A stretch of DNA of 64,000 bases from Massilia glaciei (GTDB lineage Bacteria; Pseudomonadota; Gammaproteobacteria; Burkholderiales; Burkholderiaceae_D): assembly GCF_003011895.2 (NCBI RefSeq), contig NZ_PXWF02000102.1, positions 1 through 64,000 on the forward strand, given 5' to 3'. Positions 1-10,964 of the stretch are shown piece by piece. A program made the translations under genes and the position numbers. Every line of letters begins with the position of its first letter. The stretch's first letter is position 1. The notes beneath the pieces are model-generated. The model searched no databases and had not been told where the DNA came from. It saw only the letters and a program-made list of their open reading frames with translations.

Positions 1-170
1 GCGAGCAGGCGCTGCTGGCCGCGCTCGGCTTCGACCCGGTCGACGCCGACACGCTGGCCGCGCGCCTCGGCAGCGCCCCGGGCGCGCTGGCGGGCCGCCT
101 GCTGGCCCTCGAGCTCGCCGGGGGCGTGGAACGGTTGCCCGGTGGAATGTTCCAGCGGGTGGCCCGGTGA
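1..170 (+). CDS. dprA: DprA C-terminal fragment (DNA processing protein), 5' end outside window
   Basis: The reading frame is open from base 3 to the TGA at 168-170 and encodes about 55 residues resembling the winged-helix tail of DprA, the protein that loads RecA on incoming single-stranded DNA during natural transformation. The Rossmann-like core lies outside the window. The call rests on the tail's character and on the gene order dprA-smg-topoisomerase, which is usual in Betaproteobacteria. Nothing catalytic is visible, so this is a context-supported assignment. Confidence 0.65.
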   Translation, partial: EQALLAALGFDPVDADTLAARLGSAPGALAGRLLALELAGGVERLPGGMFQRVAR

Positions 171-218
171 GGGCGCGCGGCACTGGTATCGAGCGGGCTT
201 AACTGATAAAGTAGCGCC

Positions 219-680
219 ATGTTCGATATCCTGGTCTATCTCTACGAGACGTACTACCGCCCCGACGCCTGCCCCGAGCCGGCGGCGCTAGCGCGCAAGC
301 TCTCGGCCGTCGGCTTCGACGACGACGAGATCTCCGAGGCGCTCGTGTGGCTGACCGACCTGACCGAGATGGCCGGCGCCGAGCCGCCCGCGGCCATGAG
401 CTCGAACGGCACCCGATTCTACGTCGCGCGCGAATACGACGCCCTCGGCGCCGACGCGATCGGCTTCGTCCAGTTCCTCGAGAGCGCCAAGGTGCTCTCT
501 CCGGTGCAGCGCGAGATCGTCATCGAGCGCGCGTTCGCGCTCAAGGAGTCGCCGGTAGGCCTGGGCAAGCTCAAGGTCATCGTGCTCATGCTGCTGTGGA
601 GCCAGGGCAAGGAGCCCGACGCGCTCATGTTCGACGACCTGTTCGGCGACGACGAGCAGGCGCCGCGCCTGCTGCACTAG
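219..680 (+). CDS. smg: Smg family protein (DUF494)
   Basis: This encodes a 153-residue acidic protein. It opens with [13 protein letters not shown], the family hallmark, followed by an LxxVGFDxxEIxxAL-type helical segment, and it matches the usual Smg length (about 150-160). Smg proteins are conserved beside dprA in proteobacteria, but their biochemical role is not established. The gene starts 48 bases after the dprA stop, so the two are probably co-transcribed. The ribosome binding site before the ATG is weak. A topoisomerase gene follows after about 270 bases. Confidence 0.9.
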   Translation: MFDILVYLYETYYRPDACPEPAALARKLSAVGFDDDEISEALVWLTDLTEMAGAEPPAAMSSNGTRFYVAREYDALGADAIGFVQFLESAKVLSPVQREIVIERAFALKESPVGLGKLKVIVLMLLWSQGKEPDALMFDDLFGDDEQAPRLLH

Positions 681-948
681 CGCGGCCTGCTTCGCCGGCC
701 TGCCGCGCCGGCCCGGCGCCGCCCGGGCGCGCCGCATCCCCCCTTTTTTCCGTTTGCGCGGCCGGTTCCGCGCCCGCCCCAAGGCGGCCCCGTGCACGGG
801 CCACTTGCGGATTCCCCGGCAACGCGCTTATCATTGGCCCGCAGTTTATAAGCTTAGCTATTAGCTATCAGGATGGCAAAACCGCGCAGCCCCCGGCCAA
901 GCATGTATGATGCGCGTGCCGAACAACAGAGAGTACGACGAGAAACCT

Positions 949-3642
949 ATGACAAAAACCCTCATCATCGCAGAGAAACCCTCAGTGGCGAACGATATCG
1001 CCAAGACGCTGGGCGGCTTCACCAAGCACGATGAGTACTTCGAGTCGGACCAGTACGTGCTGTCGTCGGCGGTCGGCCACCTGCTCGAGATCGCCGTGCC
1101 CGAGGAGCACGACGTCAAGCGCGGCAAGTGGAGCTTCGCCAACCTGCCGATGATCCCGCCCTACTTCGCGCTCAACCCGATCGCCAAGACCGAGGCGCGC
1201 CTGAAGGTGCTCAACCGCCTGATCAAGCGCAAGGACGTCTCGGCCCTGATCAACGCCTGCGACGCGGGCCGCGAGGGTGAGCTGATCTTCCGCCTGATCG
1301 CGCAGAACGCCAAGGCCAAGCAGCCGGTCCAGCGCCTGTGGCTGCAGTCGATGACGCCGGGCGCGATCCGCGACGGCTTCAAGAACCTGCGCTCCGACGA
1401 GGAGATGCTGCCGCTGGCCGACGCCGCGCGCTGCCGCTCCGAGGCCGACTGGCTGATCGGCATCAACGGCACCCGCGCCATGACCGCGTTCAACTCGAAG
1501 GAGGGCGGCTTCTACCTGACCACCGTTGGCCGGGTGCAGACGCCGACGCTGTCGATCGTGGTCGAGCGCGAGGAAAAGATCAAAAAATTCGTCTCGCGCG
1601 ACTTCTGGGAGGTGCGCGCCGACTTCGTGTGCGCGGCCGGCGTCTACGAGGGCCGCTGGCTCGACCAAAAGCATAAAAAGGACGAGAACGACCCCGAAAA
1701 GCGCGCCGAGCGCCTCTGGAGCCGCACCGCAGCCGAATCGATCGTCACCGCCTGCCGCGGCAAGCAGGGCACCGTCACCGAGGAGAGCAAGCCGACCACC
1801 TCGATGGCGCCGGCGCTGTTCGACCTGACCAGCCTGCAGCGCGAGGCCAACGGCCGCTTCGGTTTCTCGGCCAAGAACACGCTCGGCCTGGCCCAGGCGC
1901 TGTACGAGAAGCACAAGGTGCTGACCTACCCGCGTACCGATTCGCGCCACCTGCCCGAGGACTACATCGACACCGTCAAGGAGACCATGCTCTCCCTGGC
2001 CGGCAGCAACAACTACCACCAGTTCGCCAAGCAGATCACCGCCAAGGGCTGGGTCAAGCCGAACAAGCGCATCTTCGACAACACCAAGATTTCGGACCAC
2101 TTCGCGATCATCCCGACCACGGTGGCGCCGAAGAACCTGTCCGAGCCCGAGCAAAAACTCTACGACCTGGTCACGCGCCGCTTCATGGCGGTGTTCTTCC
2201 CGGCCGCCGAGTTCCAGGTCACGACCCGCTACACCGAGGTCTCGGGCCACCAGTTCAAGACCGAGGGCAAGGTCATGACCAACCCCGGCTGGCTGGCGAT
2301 CTACGGCAAGGAGGCCGCCGTCGCCGGCGACGACAAGGAGGACAGCGGCATGCTGGTCGCCGTGGCCAAGGGCGAGAAGGTCCAGACCGACAAAATCACC
2401 GCCAACGGCCTGGTCACCAAGCCGCCGGCGCGCTACTCCGAGGCGACGCTGCTGTCGGCGATGGAGGGCGCGGGCAAGCTGATCGACGACGACGAGCTGC
2501 GCGACGCCATGGCCGGCAAGGGCCTGGGCACACCTGCCACGCGCGCTGCCATCATCGAGGGCCTGCTGACCGAGCGCTACCTGCTGCGCGAGGGGCGCGA
2601 GCTGATCCCGACGGCCAAGGCGGCGCAATTGATGACGCTGCTGCGCGGCCTCGGCGTCAACGAATTGACCGCGCCCGAGCTCACCGGCGAATGGGAATAC
2701 AAGCTGCGCGAGATGGAAAAAGGCAAGATTTCGCGCGAGGAGTTCATGCGCGAGATCGCCCAGATGACCCAGATCATCGTCAAGCGCGCCAAGGAATACA
2801 ACAACGAGACCATCCCCGGCGACTACGCGACCCTGGCCACCCCATGCCCGAACTGCGGCGGCGTGGTCAAGGAGAACTACCGCCGCTTCGCCTGCTCCAA
2901 GTGCGAATTCAACATGAGCAAGACCCCGGGCAGCCGCCAGTTCGAGATCGCCGAGGTCGAGGAGCTGCTCAAGAACCGCACCATCGGGCCGATGCAGGGC
3001 TTCCGCTCGAAGATGGGGCGCCCGTTCGCCGCCATCCTGCGCATCGTGCGCGACGAGGAGATCAAGAACTGCAAGCTCGAATTCGACTTCGGCCAGAACG
3101 ACGGCGAGGGCGAGGGCGGCGAGGGCGTCGACTTCAGCGGACAGACCCCGCTCGGCCAATGCCCGAAATGCGCCGCCGGCGTGTTCGAGATGGGCCTGGC
3201 CTACGTCTGTGAAAACAGCGTCGCCAAGCCCAAGACGTGCGACTTCCGTAGCGGCCGGATCATCTTGCAGCAGGAGATTTTGCCCGAGCAGATGGTCAAG
3301 CTGCTCACGGTCGGCAAGACCGACCTGCTGCCCGGCTTTGTGTCGCCGCGCACCCGGCGCCCATTCAAGGCCTTCCTGGTCAAGGCGGACAAGCCCGACA
3401 AGCTGGGCAAGATCATCAACTTCGAGTTCGAGGAGCGCAAGGCCAAGGCGCCGGCCAAGGGCAAGGCGGCGCCGGTCGCCGACGCCGCCGATGGCGCGGC
3501 CGAGGCGGCCGAGGGCACGGCGGTGAAAAAGGCCGTGGCCAAAAAGCCCGCCGCCAAGAAGCCCGCCGCCAAGAAGCCCGCCGCCAAAAAGGCGGCGGCC
3601 AAAAAGGCGCCCACCAAGAAGGTCGCCGCGGCCGCCGAATAA
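949..3642 (+). CDS. topB: DNA topoisomerase III (type IA)
   Basis: This type IA topoisomerase (897 residues) relaxes and decatenates DNA through a transient 5'-phosphotyrosine link. An N-terminal Toprim domain opens with IIAEKPSVA, and its acidic motif DAGREGE (from D105) is the Bacillus TopB form rather than DPDREGE. The catalytic tyrosine is Y327 in the LTYPRTDSR motif. Two C-terminal zinc ribbons begin near residues 633 (CPNC) and 738 (CPKC). The last 35-40 residues are a Lys/Ala/Pro tail of KKPAA repeats that probably contacts DNA. An upstream in-frame ATG at 907 exists, but 949 gives the conserved MTKTLIIAEKP start. A strong terminator follows at once. Confidence 0.92.
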   Translation: MTKTLIIAEKPSVANDIAKTLGGFTKHDEYFESDQYVLSSAVGHLLEIAVPEEHDVKRGKWSFANLPMIPPYFALNPIAKTEARLKVLNRLIKRKDVSALINACDAGREGELIFRLIAQNAKAKQPVQRLWLQSMTPGAIRDGFKNLRSDEEMLPLADAARCRSEADWLIGINGTRAMTAFNSKEGGFYLTTVGRVQTPTLSIVVEREEKIKKFVSRDFWEVRADFVCAAGVYEGRWLDQKHKKDENDPEKRAERLWSRTAAESIVTACRGKQGTVTEESKPTTSMAPALFDLTSLQREANGRFGFSAKNTLGLAQALYEKHKVLTYPRTDSRHLPEDYIDTVKETMLSLAGSNNYHQFAKQITAKGWVKPNKRIFDNTKISDHFAIIPTTVAPKNLSEPEQKLYDLVTRRFMAVFFPAAEFQVTTRYTEVSGHQFKTEGKVMTNPGWLAIYGKEAAVAGDDKEDSGMLVAVAKGEKVQTDKITANGLVTKPPARYSEATLLSAMEGAGKLIDDDELRDAMAGKGLGTPATRAAIIEGLLTERYLLREGRELIPTAKAAQLMTLLRGLGVNELTAPELTGEWEYKLREMEKGKISREEFMREIAQMTQIIVKRAKEYNNETIPGDYATLATPCPNCGGVVKENYRRFACSKCEFNMSKTPGSRQFEIAEVEELLKNRTIGPMQGFRSKMGRPFAAILRIVRDEEIKNCKLEFDFGQNDGEGEGGEGVDFSGQTPLGQCPKCAAGVFEMGLAYVCENSVAKPKTCDFRSGRIILQQEILPEQMVKLLTVGKTDLLPGFVSPRTRRPFKAFLVKADKPDKLGKIINFEFEERKAKAPAKGKAAPVADAADGAAEAAEGTAVKKAVAKKPAAKKPAAKKPAAKKAAAKKAPTKKVAAAAE

Positions 3643-3658
3643 AATCGGCCGCACGCGC

Positions 3659-3696
3659 AAAAAACCGCGTTCCCTTGCCGGGCGCGGTTTTTTTTC
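3659..3696 (+). terminator. Rho-independent terminator of topB
   Basis: A 9-bp perfect stem, AAAACCGCG (3661-3669) with CGCGGTTTT (3683-3691), is followed by a run of eight T. It lies 17 bases after the topB stop. Confidence 0.9.
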
Positions 3697-4125
3697 GTCC
3701 CTGCTTCGGATCGGGGGTGTGGAAATAGACCTTGCCGGTGATGTTGGCGCGGTCGGGCGGGGCACGAGCGAGCGCGGTCGCGGCCGCTCCGGCAACTTGC
3801 TGCGCGAGGCGGGCGGCGCGCTTGCCGGGGTGGCCTCGGTTGGGCCGATGTGCCGGAGGAAATAATGCGCCGTCCTGTCGCCTGCCATCGGCTTGAAGCC
3901 GCGCAACATCAGTCGGCGGGCGCGGGGTGTCGCTGAACAGGGCGCCGAGCGAGTCCAGTTCCGATCGGTGCGTGCGGATCCGGACACGCGCGGCCGTGCG
4001 GATCCGAACACCGCATCGGCTGGGGCTGGCGCTTTTCAACGCGCTGGCCGCGGCGCACTGGACAGAACGGCGCATGCCGCACTACACTTGGACGGTCACA
4101 ACCGTCAACGCCACCCCCGCCGACC
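3697..4125. other. Intergenic stretch without a convincing gene
   Basis: No reading frame here has a ribosome site, family resemblance or coherent codon bias. Two near-copies of GTGCGGATCCG occur about 30 bases apart near 3969-4006, with GATCCGNACACG-type context, which could be a small repeat or remnant. Long open frames over this region on either strand look like by-products of high GC. Confidence 0.5.
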
Positions 4126-4800
4126 ATGCTCAGTGCCGCCGCCGCAACCCGCCTGCATATTCCCGAAGGCCCGCTTCCACGGGCAAGAATCCGGTCCGCC
4201 TCCTACGATCTGTACGATCCCGATCCCGGGGCCGGAGACGGCCTCCTCGGCGAAATGCTTGAAGAGCAACGACGCAACGTGACGGCGATGAAGAAGGTCC
4301 TTGTGGTCCTCGCCGATGACGCCATCGGCGACCCGGCCGCCTTCCTGGCGCTTTCCGCCTCGTCGGCGCCGGTGGTGCGCCTCGTCCATGAAATAGCGGC
4401 ATTGCCGCCCGAAGCCGGTGTTGGCCACTTCAAGCTCAAAGGCTATCTTCCGGTTCCGGTGCGCGAGGAAAACGCCATGCGGTTTGCGGCCTTGCTGCTG
4501 CTGTTCGGCGCGAGGGCGATGTTTCTGGGCGAGCGCCTTGGCCTGGGCTCGCTCCTGAGCGCGGTGGAGGCGCGCGGCTTTCGGTATGCGCCGTATCTGG
4601 CCGATGACGAGCGGCAGTTGGTGGCGGGTTTCCACACCTTCGTGCTGCCGCTGGACGATGTTTTTCTAGCCGATTCATACTACGCGTTTGTCACCGGCGT
4701 CATCGCAAAGTTCCCGCCCGGGGACAGGGCATTCGCGGCCTTGTGCGTGACGCGGGTGCTGATGATGAGTTGTGGGCGGGGCGCTTCGGAAACAGCCTGA
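4126..4800 (+). CDS. Hypothetical protein (224 aa), unrecognised
   Basis: This is an open frame of 224 codons with amino-acid composition of a real soluble protein. It has a hydrophobic stretch near residues 120-135 (FAALLLLFGARAMFLG) and several acidic segments. I do not recognise a family. No ribosome binding site precedes the ATG at 4126; internal ATGs at 4255 and 4288 are alternatives, so the N-terminus is uncertain. It converges on the M1 peptidase fusion gene, which ends 85 bases downstream on the other strand. No longer opposing gene competes in its own span. Confidence 0.5.
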   Translation: MLSAAAATRLHIPEGPLPRARIRSASYDLYDPDPGAGDGLLGEMLEEQRRNVTAMKKVLVVLADDAIGDPAAFLALSASSAPVVRLVHEIAALPPEAGVGHFKLKGYLPVPVREENAMRFAALLLLFGARAMFLGERLGLGSLLSAVEARGFRYAPYLADDERQLVAGFHTFVLPLDDVFLADSYYAFVTGVIAKFPPGDRAFAALCVTRVLMMSCGRGASETA

Positions 4801-4885
4801 CGGGCCGCTTGCCAAGGCCGGCGCGCGGCCTCCCAACACACGTGGGGGCCGGCGCGGTTCCGGGTGTGCGGACCGGCACAGCCGG

Positions 4886-7800
4886 CTACTTGATCTCGAC
4901 CTCGACCATATTGTCGGACGGCCGGCGGTCGATCAGCTTGTTGTCCGGGTCGATGCCGGCCCTGGCGGGGCGTCCGCGCACCGTCACCGTCAGCGCCACC
5001 GTCTTGGTGTCGACCAGGCGCCGTTCGCGCAGCAGCGGCTTGCCATCCTTGTCGTCGACCCCGAACTCGATGTAGTCGCGCAGCGGCACCTCCCTCTCGT
5101 CGCCCAGTTCGCCCGCGCTCAGCTTGGACGCGCTGGCATTGATGGTCACGTCGTAGCGGCCGTCGGCGCGCCTGACGGCCGTGGCCGCGGTGGCGCGCGT
5201 CTCGTGCAGGATGATCGACTCGAACAGGTCGTCGACCAGGTGGGCGTGCTCGGGCGGGGTGGCCCGGCGCAGCGCGTCGGTCAGCACCGTCACGTTCGGA
5301 TACGGCGGGCCGCGCAGCGCATGGCGCCCGAGCAGGCCGCGCAGCGCCGCGTTGACCTTGTCCTCGCCCAGCACGTCTTGCAGCCGGTACATCGCCAGGC
5401 CGCCCTTGTGGTAGTGGATGTATGGCTGGTTCTCGTTGTGCGCCAGCGGCAGCTCCTTGCGCTCCTCGACCGCGCGGCCCATCAGATAGCGGTCGAGGCC
5501 GTAGCGCAGGAAGCGCCGCATCTTGTCGGCGCCGAAGGCCTGCTTCATCACCATCAGGGCCGAGTACTCGGCCAGCGTCTCGCTCAGCGCCGAGCTGCCG
5601 CGGGTGTCGGCGCCGACCAGCTGGTGGCCCCACCACTGGTGCGCCACCTCGTGCGCCGTGACGAAGAACGGGTAGTCGATGTCCTTCGGATTGTCGTCGT
5701 CGACCTTGGCGATGAAGCCGATGCCCTCCGAGAACGGGACCGTGCCCGGGAACGACTGCGCCTTGCGCACGTAGCGCGGGAACTCGACGATGCGCAGCAG
5801 CTTGTGCTGGTAGGGCCCGAAATTGCGCGTGTTGTAGGCCAGCGCCGACTTGACGCCGCGCACCATGCGGTCGAGGTTGAAGTCGTGCCCGGGATGGTAG
5901 TAGAGGTCGATCGAGACGTCCTGCCAGCGCTCGTGGACCACCTCGTAGCGGGCCGACTGGATCGAGTAGAAATTGAGGATCGGCTGGTCCATCCTGTAGT
6001 GGAAATAGCGGCGCCCCTTGGCGCTCCAGTCGCGCAAGAGCGTGCCCGGCGCGACCGCGATCTGGTCGGCGGCGGTGCCGACGACGGCGTCGAAACTGAT
6101 CCAGTCGGCGTCGTGGGAGGCGAAATTGTTGGCCAGCCCGCGCGGGTCGTCGCGCGCGCGCATGCGTTCGCGCGGCGGCAGGCCGTGGCGCTTGCGGTCG
6201 CGCTCGTCCGAGAGCTCGCGCCGGCCGTCGTAGCCGATGCGCGGCAGCGCATCGTTGCTGAAAAAGGTGCCGTTGCCGAGCACCGGCGTGTCCATCCCCA
6301 GCCCCAGCACGCCCTTGGGCGAATACGCCACGCCGAACCCGAGCGTGACGCGCTGGCCCGGCAGCAGCGGCGTGTCGAGCCGGTAGCCGTAGAAGCCGCG
6401 TTCGCGGTCGGCCAGCAGCACGCGCGCCGGCGCGCCGAAGCGCAGCGCCAGGGCGGCCGCGCGGTCCTGCTCGATGTACACCTCGCTGATCGGCGTGGCG
6501 CCCTTGTTCTCGAGCACATAGCTGCCCCGGACCGACATGCTGCGCCGCGCCGGCTCGAGCTCGAGCGCCAGCTTGACGCCGGTGATGCGCGGCTGCGGCA
6601 GCGCCGCCAGCTTGCTGTAGCGCCGCTCGAATTCGGCGCGCCCGGCGTCCGCGCCCCAGCTCGTCAAAAAGCTGTTGGCCACGTGCAGGTTGTAGTACAG
6701 CAGGCCGCCGGCGCCGGCGAACACGGCCAGGCCGAGCCCGAAGGTGCCCAGCACCGGCAGGCTCAGGTTGCGGCGCGCCAGCCGCAGCCGGCTGCCCAGC
6801 TCGGCGTTGCGCCCGCGCGGCCAGAACACCAGCGAGAGCACCAACAGCATCAGCGCCAGTCCGGCCCAGTAGAGCATGAACCAGCGCTCTCGCGGCAGGT
6901 GGTGGCCGTAGCCGTTCATCGCCGAATAGATGAACTCGGGCGAGGCGCCGTACAGCAGCATCGGATGGTCGAGGCCGAGCGTGTCGAAGGTGATCGTGGC
7001 CGCGTAGTACAGGATCATGACGAAGTAGGCCATGAACTTCTGGTTGACCAGCACCTGCACCGCGATCGCGAGCACGGCCAAGAGCGCGTAGCGCGGCAGC
7101 TCGATCAGGTACAGCGTTTGCAGGTAGAGCCCGGGGTCGAGGTTGAAGTTGCCGTGGAATAGCTGGATGAGCATTCCGCACAGCATGACCAGGCCCAGCA
7201 GCGCAGCCTGCAGCCCGACCAGGGCGAGCAGCTTCGAGAGCAGCGGCAGCCAGCCCGGCACCGGCAGCGCGTCGAACATCTGGTCGGTGCGCGCCTCGCG
7301 CTCGCGCCAGACCAGCTCGCCCGCGTAGAGGGTCGTGATGATCAGCAAAAACAGCGCGAAGGTGCCGTTGACCTCCTCGAGCACGATGTAGCTCATCGCA
7401 TGGGTGTTGGTGCCGTACATAGAGCCCATGTTGAGCGCGCCGGCGAAGATGGTGAGTACGCCGGCCAGCACGATGGCGACAAAATAGATGTTCTTGACCG
7501 TTTCGCGCAGGTTAAGCCAGCTCGAGCGCAGCAGCAGCAGCGCCAGGCCGCGGCGCGCGAAGTCGGGCCGCTCGCGGGTGGCGCCGGCCGCGTGCGAGAG
7601 CTGCCTGGCGGCGTCCTCGCCCTCGTTGCCGCGCACGGCGCGCAGCTCGTCCGCGCCGGTGTAATGGAAGCGCCAGTAGCCGAGCCCGAGCACCACGAGG
7701 GCGAAGCCGGCCCAGATCAGGCGGTTCGCCAGCAGCACGCCCTCGAACGGGATCGCGCGCGTGTTGCGCTCGGCGATCGACCAGTATTCGGTGAGGCGGA

Positions 7801-8466
7801 TCAGCGCCGTCGTGCCGAACGGGTCCATGAGGGCGGCGAGCGTCTTGTAGTCGAGGTCGCGCGCCAGCCGGGGCGCGACGATGTAGCCGATCATCATCAC
7901 CACGCTGGCCACGTAGACCGGCACCATGCGCCGCGTGAGCGCGGCGAGCACGAAGAAGATGGCGCCGAAGATGAACAGGTTCGGCAGCACGATGTGCAGG
8001 TAGGGGCGCAGGTAGTTGGACAGGCCGCCGGGGCCGATGCGGGTCGGGTCGACGCCCGGGATCAGGGTGCCGAGCCCGAGCCCGAGCGCGATGCTCGAGA
8101 AGATCACGGCCAGCGCGCAGTAGGCCCCGAGGAAGCGCCCGAACACGTATTCGCGCTTGGCGATCGGGGCGCTGAAGAAGAACGGGTGCGTCCCGTGCTC
8201 GAAATCCTGCTGCACCGAGCGCCCCATCATGGCGGCCATGATGACCACGCCGAAGCAGCCCAGCAGCGCCACGGCCAGCTCGAGCGAGCGCGGCGCGTTG
8301 ATGAACACGCGCCCGCCGAAGGTCACGCTGGCGCCCTTGAACACGCCGCCGGCGACGGCCGTCCACAGCAGCGCCAGCGCCAGGAAGACGGCGAAGTAGA
8401 CCCAGGTCGAGACCAGCCGCAGGCGCTGGCGGGCCTCGAAGCGGGCGATGGCGAGCAGGGCCGGCA

Positions 8467-8467
<1 letters not shown>
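4886..8467 (-). CDS. ABC transporter permease fused to M1 family aminopeptidase
   Basis: This 1193-residue fusion has an N-terminal half (about 1-600) with roughly a dozen hydrophobic segments in two ABC-2-permease-like blocks. The C-terminal half is an M1 peptidase domain with the zinc motif [10 protein letters not shown] (H939, E940, H943) and a glutamate 20 residues on ([10 protein letters not shown]) that fits the third ligand of this subfamily. The start ATG overlaps the upstream ATPase stop by one base (TGATG), so the two are translationally coupled and probably form one transporter. The peptidase domain presumably sits outside the membrane. The substrate is unknown. Such fusions occur in other bacteria, notably Bacteroidetes and proteobacteria. 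The classical GxMEN exopeptidase motif is not obvious. Confidence 0.85.
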
Positions 8468-9360
<893 letters not shown>

Positions 9361-9717
9361 GCGGTACTCCTGATTCTGTGGCCCGGCCAAGCGCCGGCGC
9401 GCGCGCGCCGGCCGGCTTGATCGGCACTTGCATTGTATTAAATTCGTGGCGTGCCGTGCGGCGTCTTGCGACGCACGGCATTCTGGCCGCCCCAGAGTGC
9501 AAAAACGGGGGAGCGGGGCGCGCGCCAGTGCGAGCGCCAGTGCGATCCTACGCGAGGGGCGGGCTTTCCGTCCAGTTTGCTTGTGCGGGGCGGCCGGTTC
9601 GGGCCGCCGGCGCGCCCGAGCCGGGCCGGGCTTGTCAATACGCCGGCGCGGGCACCGGCGCGGGCGGCCTGCCGCCGCCGGCGCGGCCGGGCCCTGCGGA
9701 TGCCCGCGCCGGGTCCG
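9361..9717. other. GC-rich intergenic region between ABC operon and petA remnant
   Basis: There is no supported gene here. The region should contain the promoter of the ABC operon reading leftwards and the end of the petA transcript, but no clear sigma-70 pair or T-tailed hairpin is visible. One tandem duplication of GCGCCAGTGCGA (9522-9533 and 9534-9545) is present. No petB or petC sequence follows the petA remnant. Confidence 0.5.
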
Positions 9718-10268
9718 TCAGGTCGCGGGGTCTTGTCCGATCAGCAATTCGGTCTCGCCGATCCAGGCGTGCGGCGGCACCGCCATGTTGGTCGGCGCGG
9801 GCACGTTGCGGAACACGCGCCCGGCCAATCGGGCCCGAGTCCGAGCCCGGCCCCGGCCCCGGGTTCGGGCCGGAAGCTCGGGATGCAGCCGAGATGGGTG
9901 CAGATGGCGGTGAGCACGAGGAACGGCGGCCGGACCGCGCGCACCGGGTTGCTGGCGTACGGGGGTTGCTCGGACTGCGCCGAGAGCGGGTCGGCCAGCG
10001 CCGGGTCGTGGCCCGCCAGCGAGGCGAGCATGGGCGCGCTGCGGTGCAGCACGAAGATCGGGCGTCCGCGCCACTCGATCGTGGCGAGCGCGCCCGGGGC
10101 CATGCCGGCCACGTCTAGCTCGACCGGGGCGCCGGCCGCGCGCGCCCGCTCGCTCGGCGTCAGGCTGGCCACGAACGGGATCGCGGTGGCGACCAGGCCG
10201 ATGCCGCCCACGCCGATCGTGGTGATGGTCAGGAACTTCCTGCGCTTCATGTGGGGTGTCTGGTCCAT
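9718..10268 (-). pseudogene. petA: Broken Rieske iron-sulfur subunit of cytochrome bc1 (petA)
   Basis: The N-terminus (MDQTPHMKRRKFLTITTIG) is a typical twin-arginine-like Rieske anchor, and the first cluster motif CTHLGC (C123, H125, C128) is intact. After GLGPDWPG the frame shifts. The expected second cluster motif CPCHGS is absent, yet the true C-terminus (GRVFRNVPAPTN ... ETELLIGQDP) continues in the next frame to a stop at 9718. The out-of-frame product would end near 9741 after 175 residues. The product cannot hold a 2Fe-2S cluster, so this is a pseudogene or a sequencing/assembly error. No petB or petC follows; a functional copy presumably lies elsewhere. Confidence 0.85.
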
Positions 10269-10428
10269 GTGCCGCCTCGCCGCTTGGTTCTGGTGTCCGA
10301 CCTCCTTTGACCGGCAAAGCGGCCCGGTGTTGCGGTCTATGCAAGAATGTATGGCGCGGGCCTCCTCCATGCATTTTTGAATAGCCGACGTTTGCCATGG
10401 GGCGCCGGAAATGTGGATAATGGTCGCC

Positions 10429-10917
10429 ATGGATAGTGTCATCAAAGAGAATGTGATCAAAGGCGGCGTCATCAACGACGGCGTCATCAGGGACGGCGTG
10501 CTCGCCGTCGCGCGCCGCGGGCGCACCAGCGCCGAGGCGCTCGGCTATTTCCGTCTCGCGCTCGGCCTGCATTACTTGGCCGGGCTGGTCACGCCCGAGA
10601 CGCTCGACTTCAAGCAGATCGACCGCCGCTACAACCGCCTCATCTACCAGTTGATCGGCGGCGGCCACAGCATCACGAGCGTGCTCCAGTTCATGAGCGG
10701 CGAAAAGGTCGTGCCCGTGCTCGAGTGCGCGCGCTTCCACGCGGCGTTCGCCCAATTCTGCCCCGGCGTGCCTGTTGCGACCATTCCATTCCTGCTCTCG
10801 CTCAACCTCGGCGTGGCCAAGAACATTTCGCGCATCGACATCGGCGGGCCCGTGCTCGACTGGATCGAACGCCACACCCCGGCGCCGGCCAGCGCGCCGC
10901 CCGCTTCCGATGCATGA
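10429..10917 (+). CDS. Hypothetical protein (162 aa), unrecognised
   Basis: The encoded protein begins with a short repetitive segment of [15 protein letters not shown] type, from a near-repeat of GGCGTCATC in the DNA. An apparently globular alpha-helical part follows ([32 protein letters not shown]). I do not recognise the family. An earlier in-frame ATG at 10411 exists; 10429 is preferred because it begins the conserved-looking segment, but no strong ribosome site marks either. It lies 48 bases upstream of coq7 on the same strand and may be co-transcribed with it. Confidence 0.6.
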   Translation: MDSVIKENVIKGGVINDGVIRDGVLAVARRGRTSAEALGYFRLALGLHYLAGLVTPETLDFKQIDRRYNRLIYQLIGGGHSITSVLQFMSGEKVVPVLECARFHAAFAQFCPGVPVATIPFLLSLNLGVAKNISRIDIGGPVLDWIERHTPAPASAPPASDA

Positions 10918-10964
10918 ACCGTCAATGCATAGACCCGATGCATAAACCCTTACCGAAAGCCGCC

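Noticed and set aside
982-4011. Minus-strand open frame of 1009 codons across topB
   Set aside because: It is antisense to an unmistakable topoisomerase and consists of low-complexity Arg/Leu/Ala runs typical of reversed high-GC codons.
4772-7162. Plus-strand open frame of 796 codons
   Set aside because: It lies opposite the M1 peptidase fusion and shows no ribosome site or domain.
9718-10268. Programmed frameshift in petA
   Set aside because: A frameshift would restore the C-terminus but not the missing CPCHGS motif, so a deletion explains the data better.
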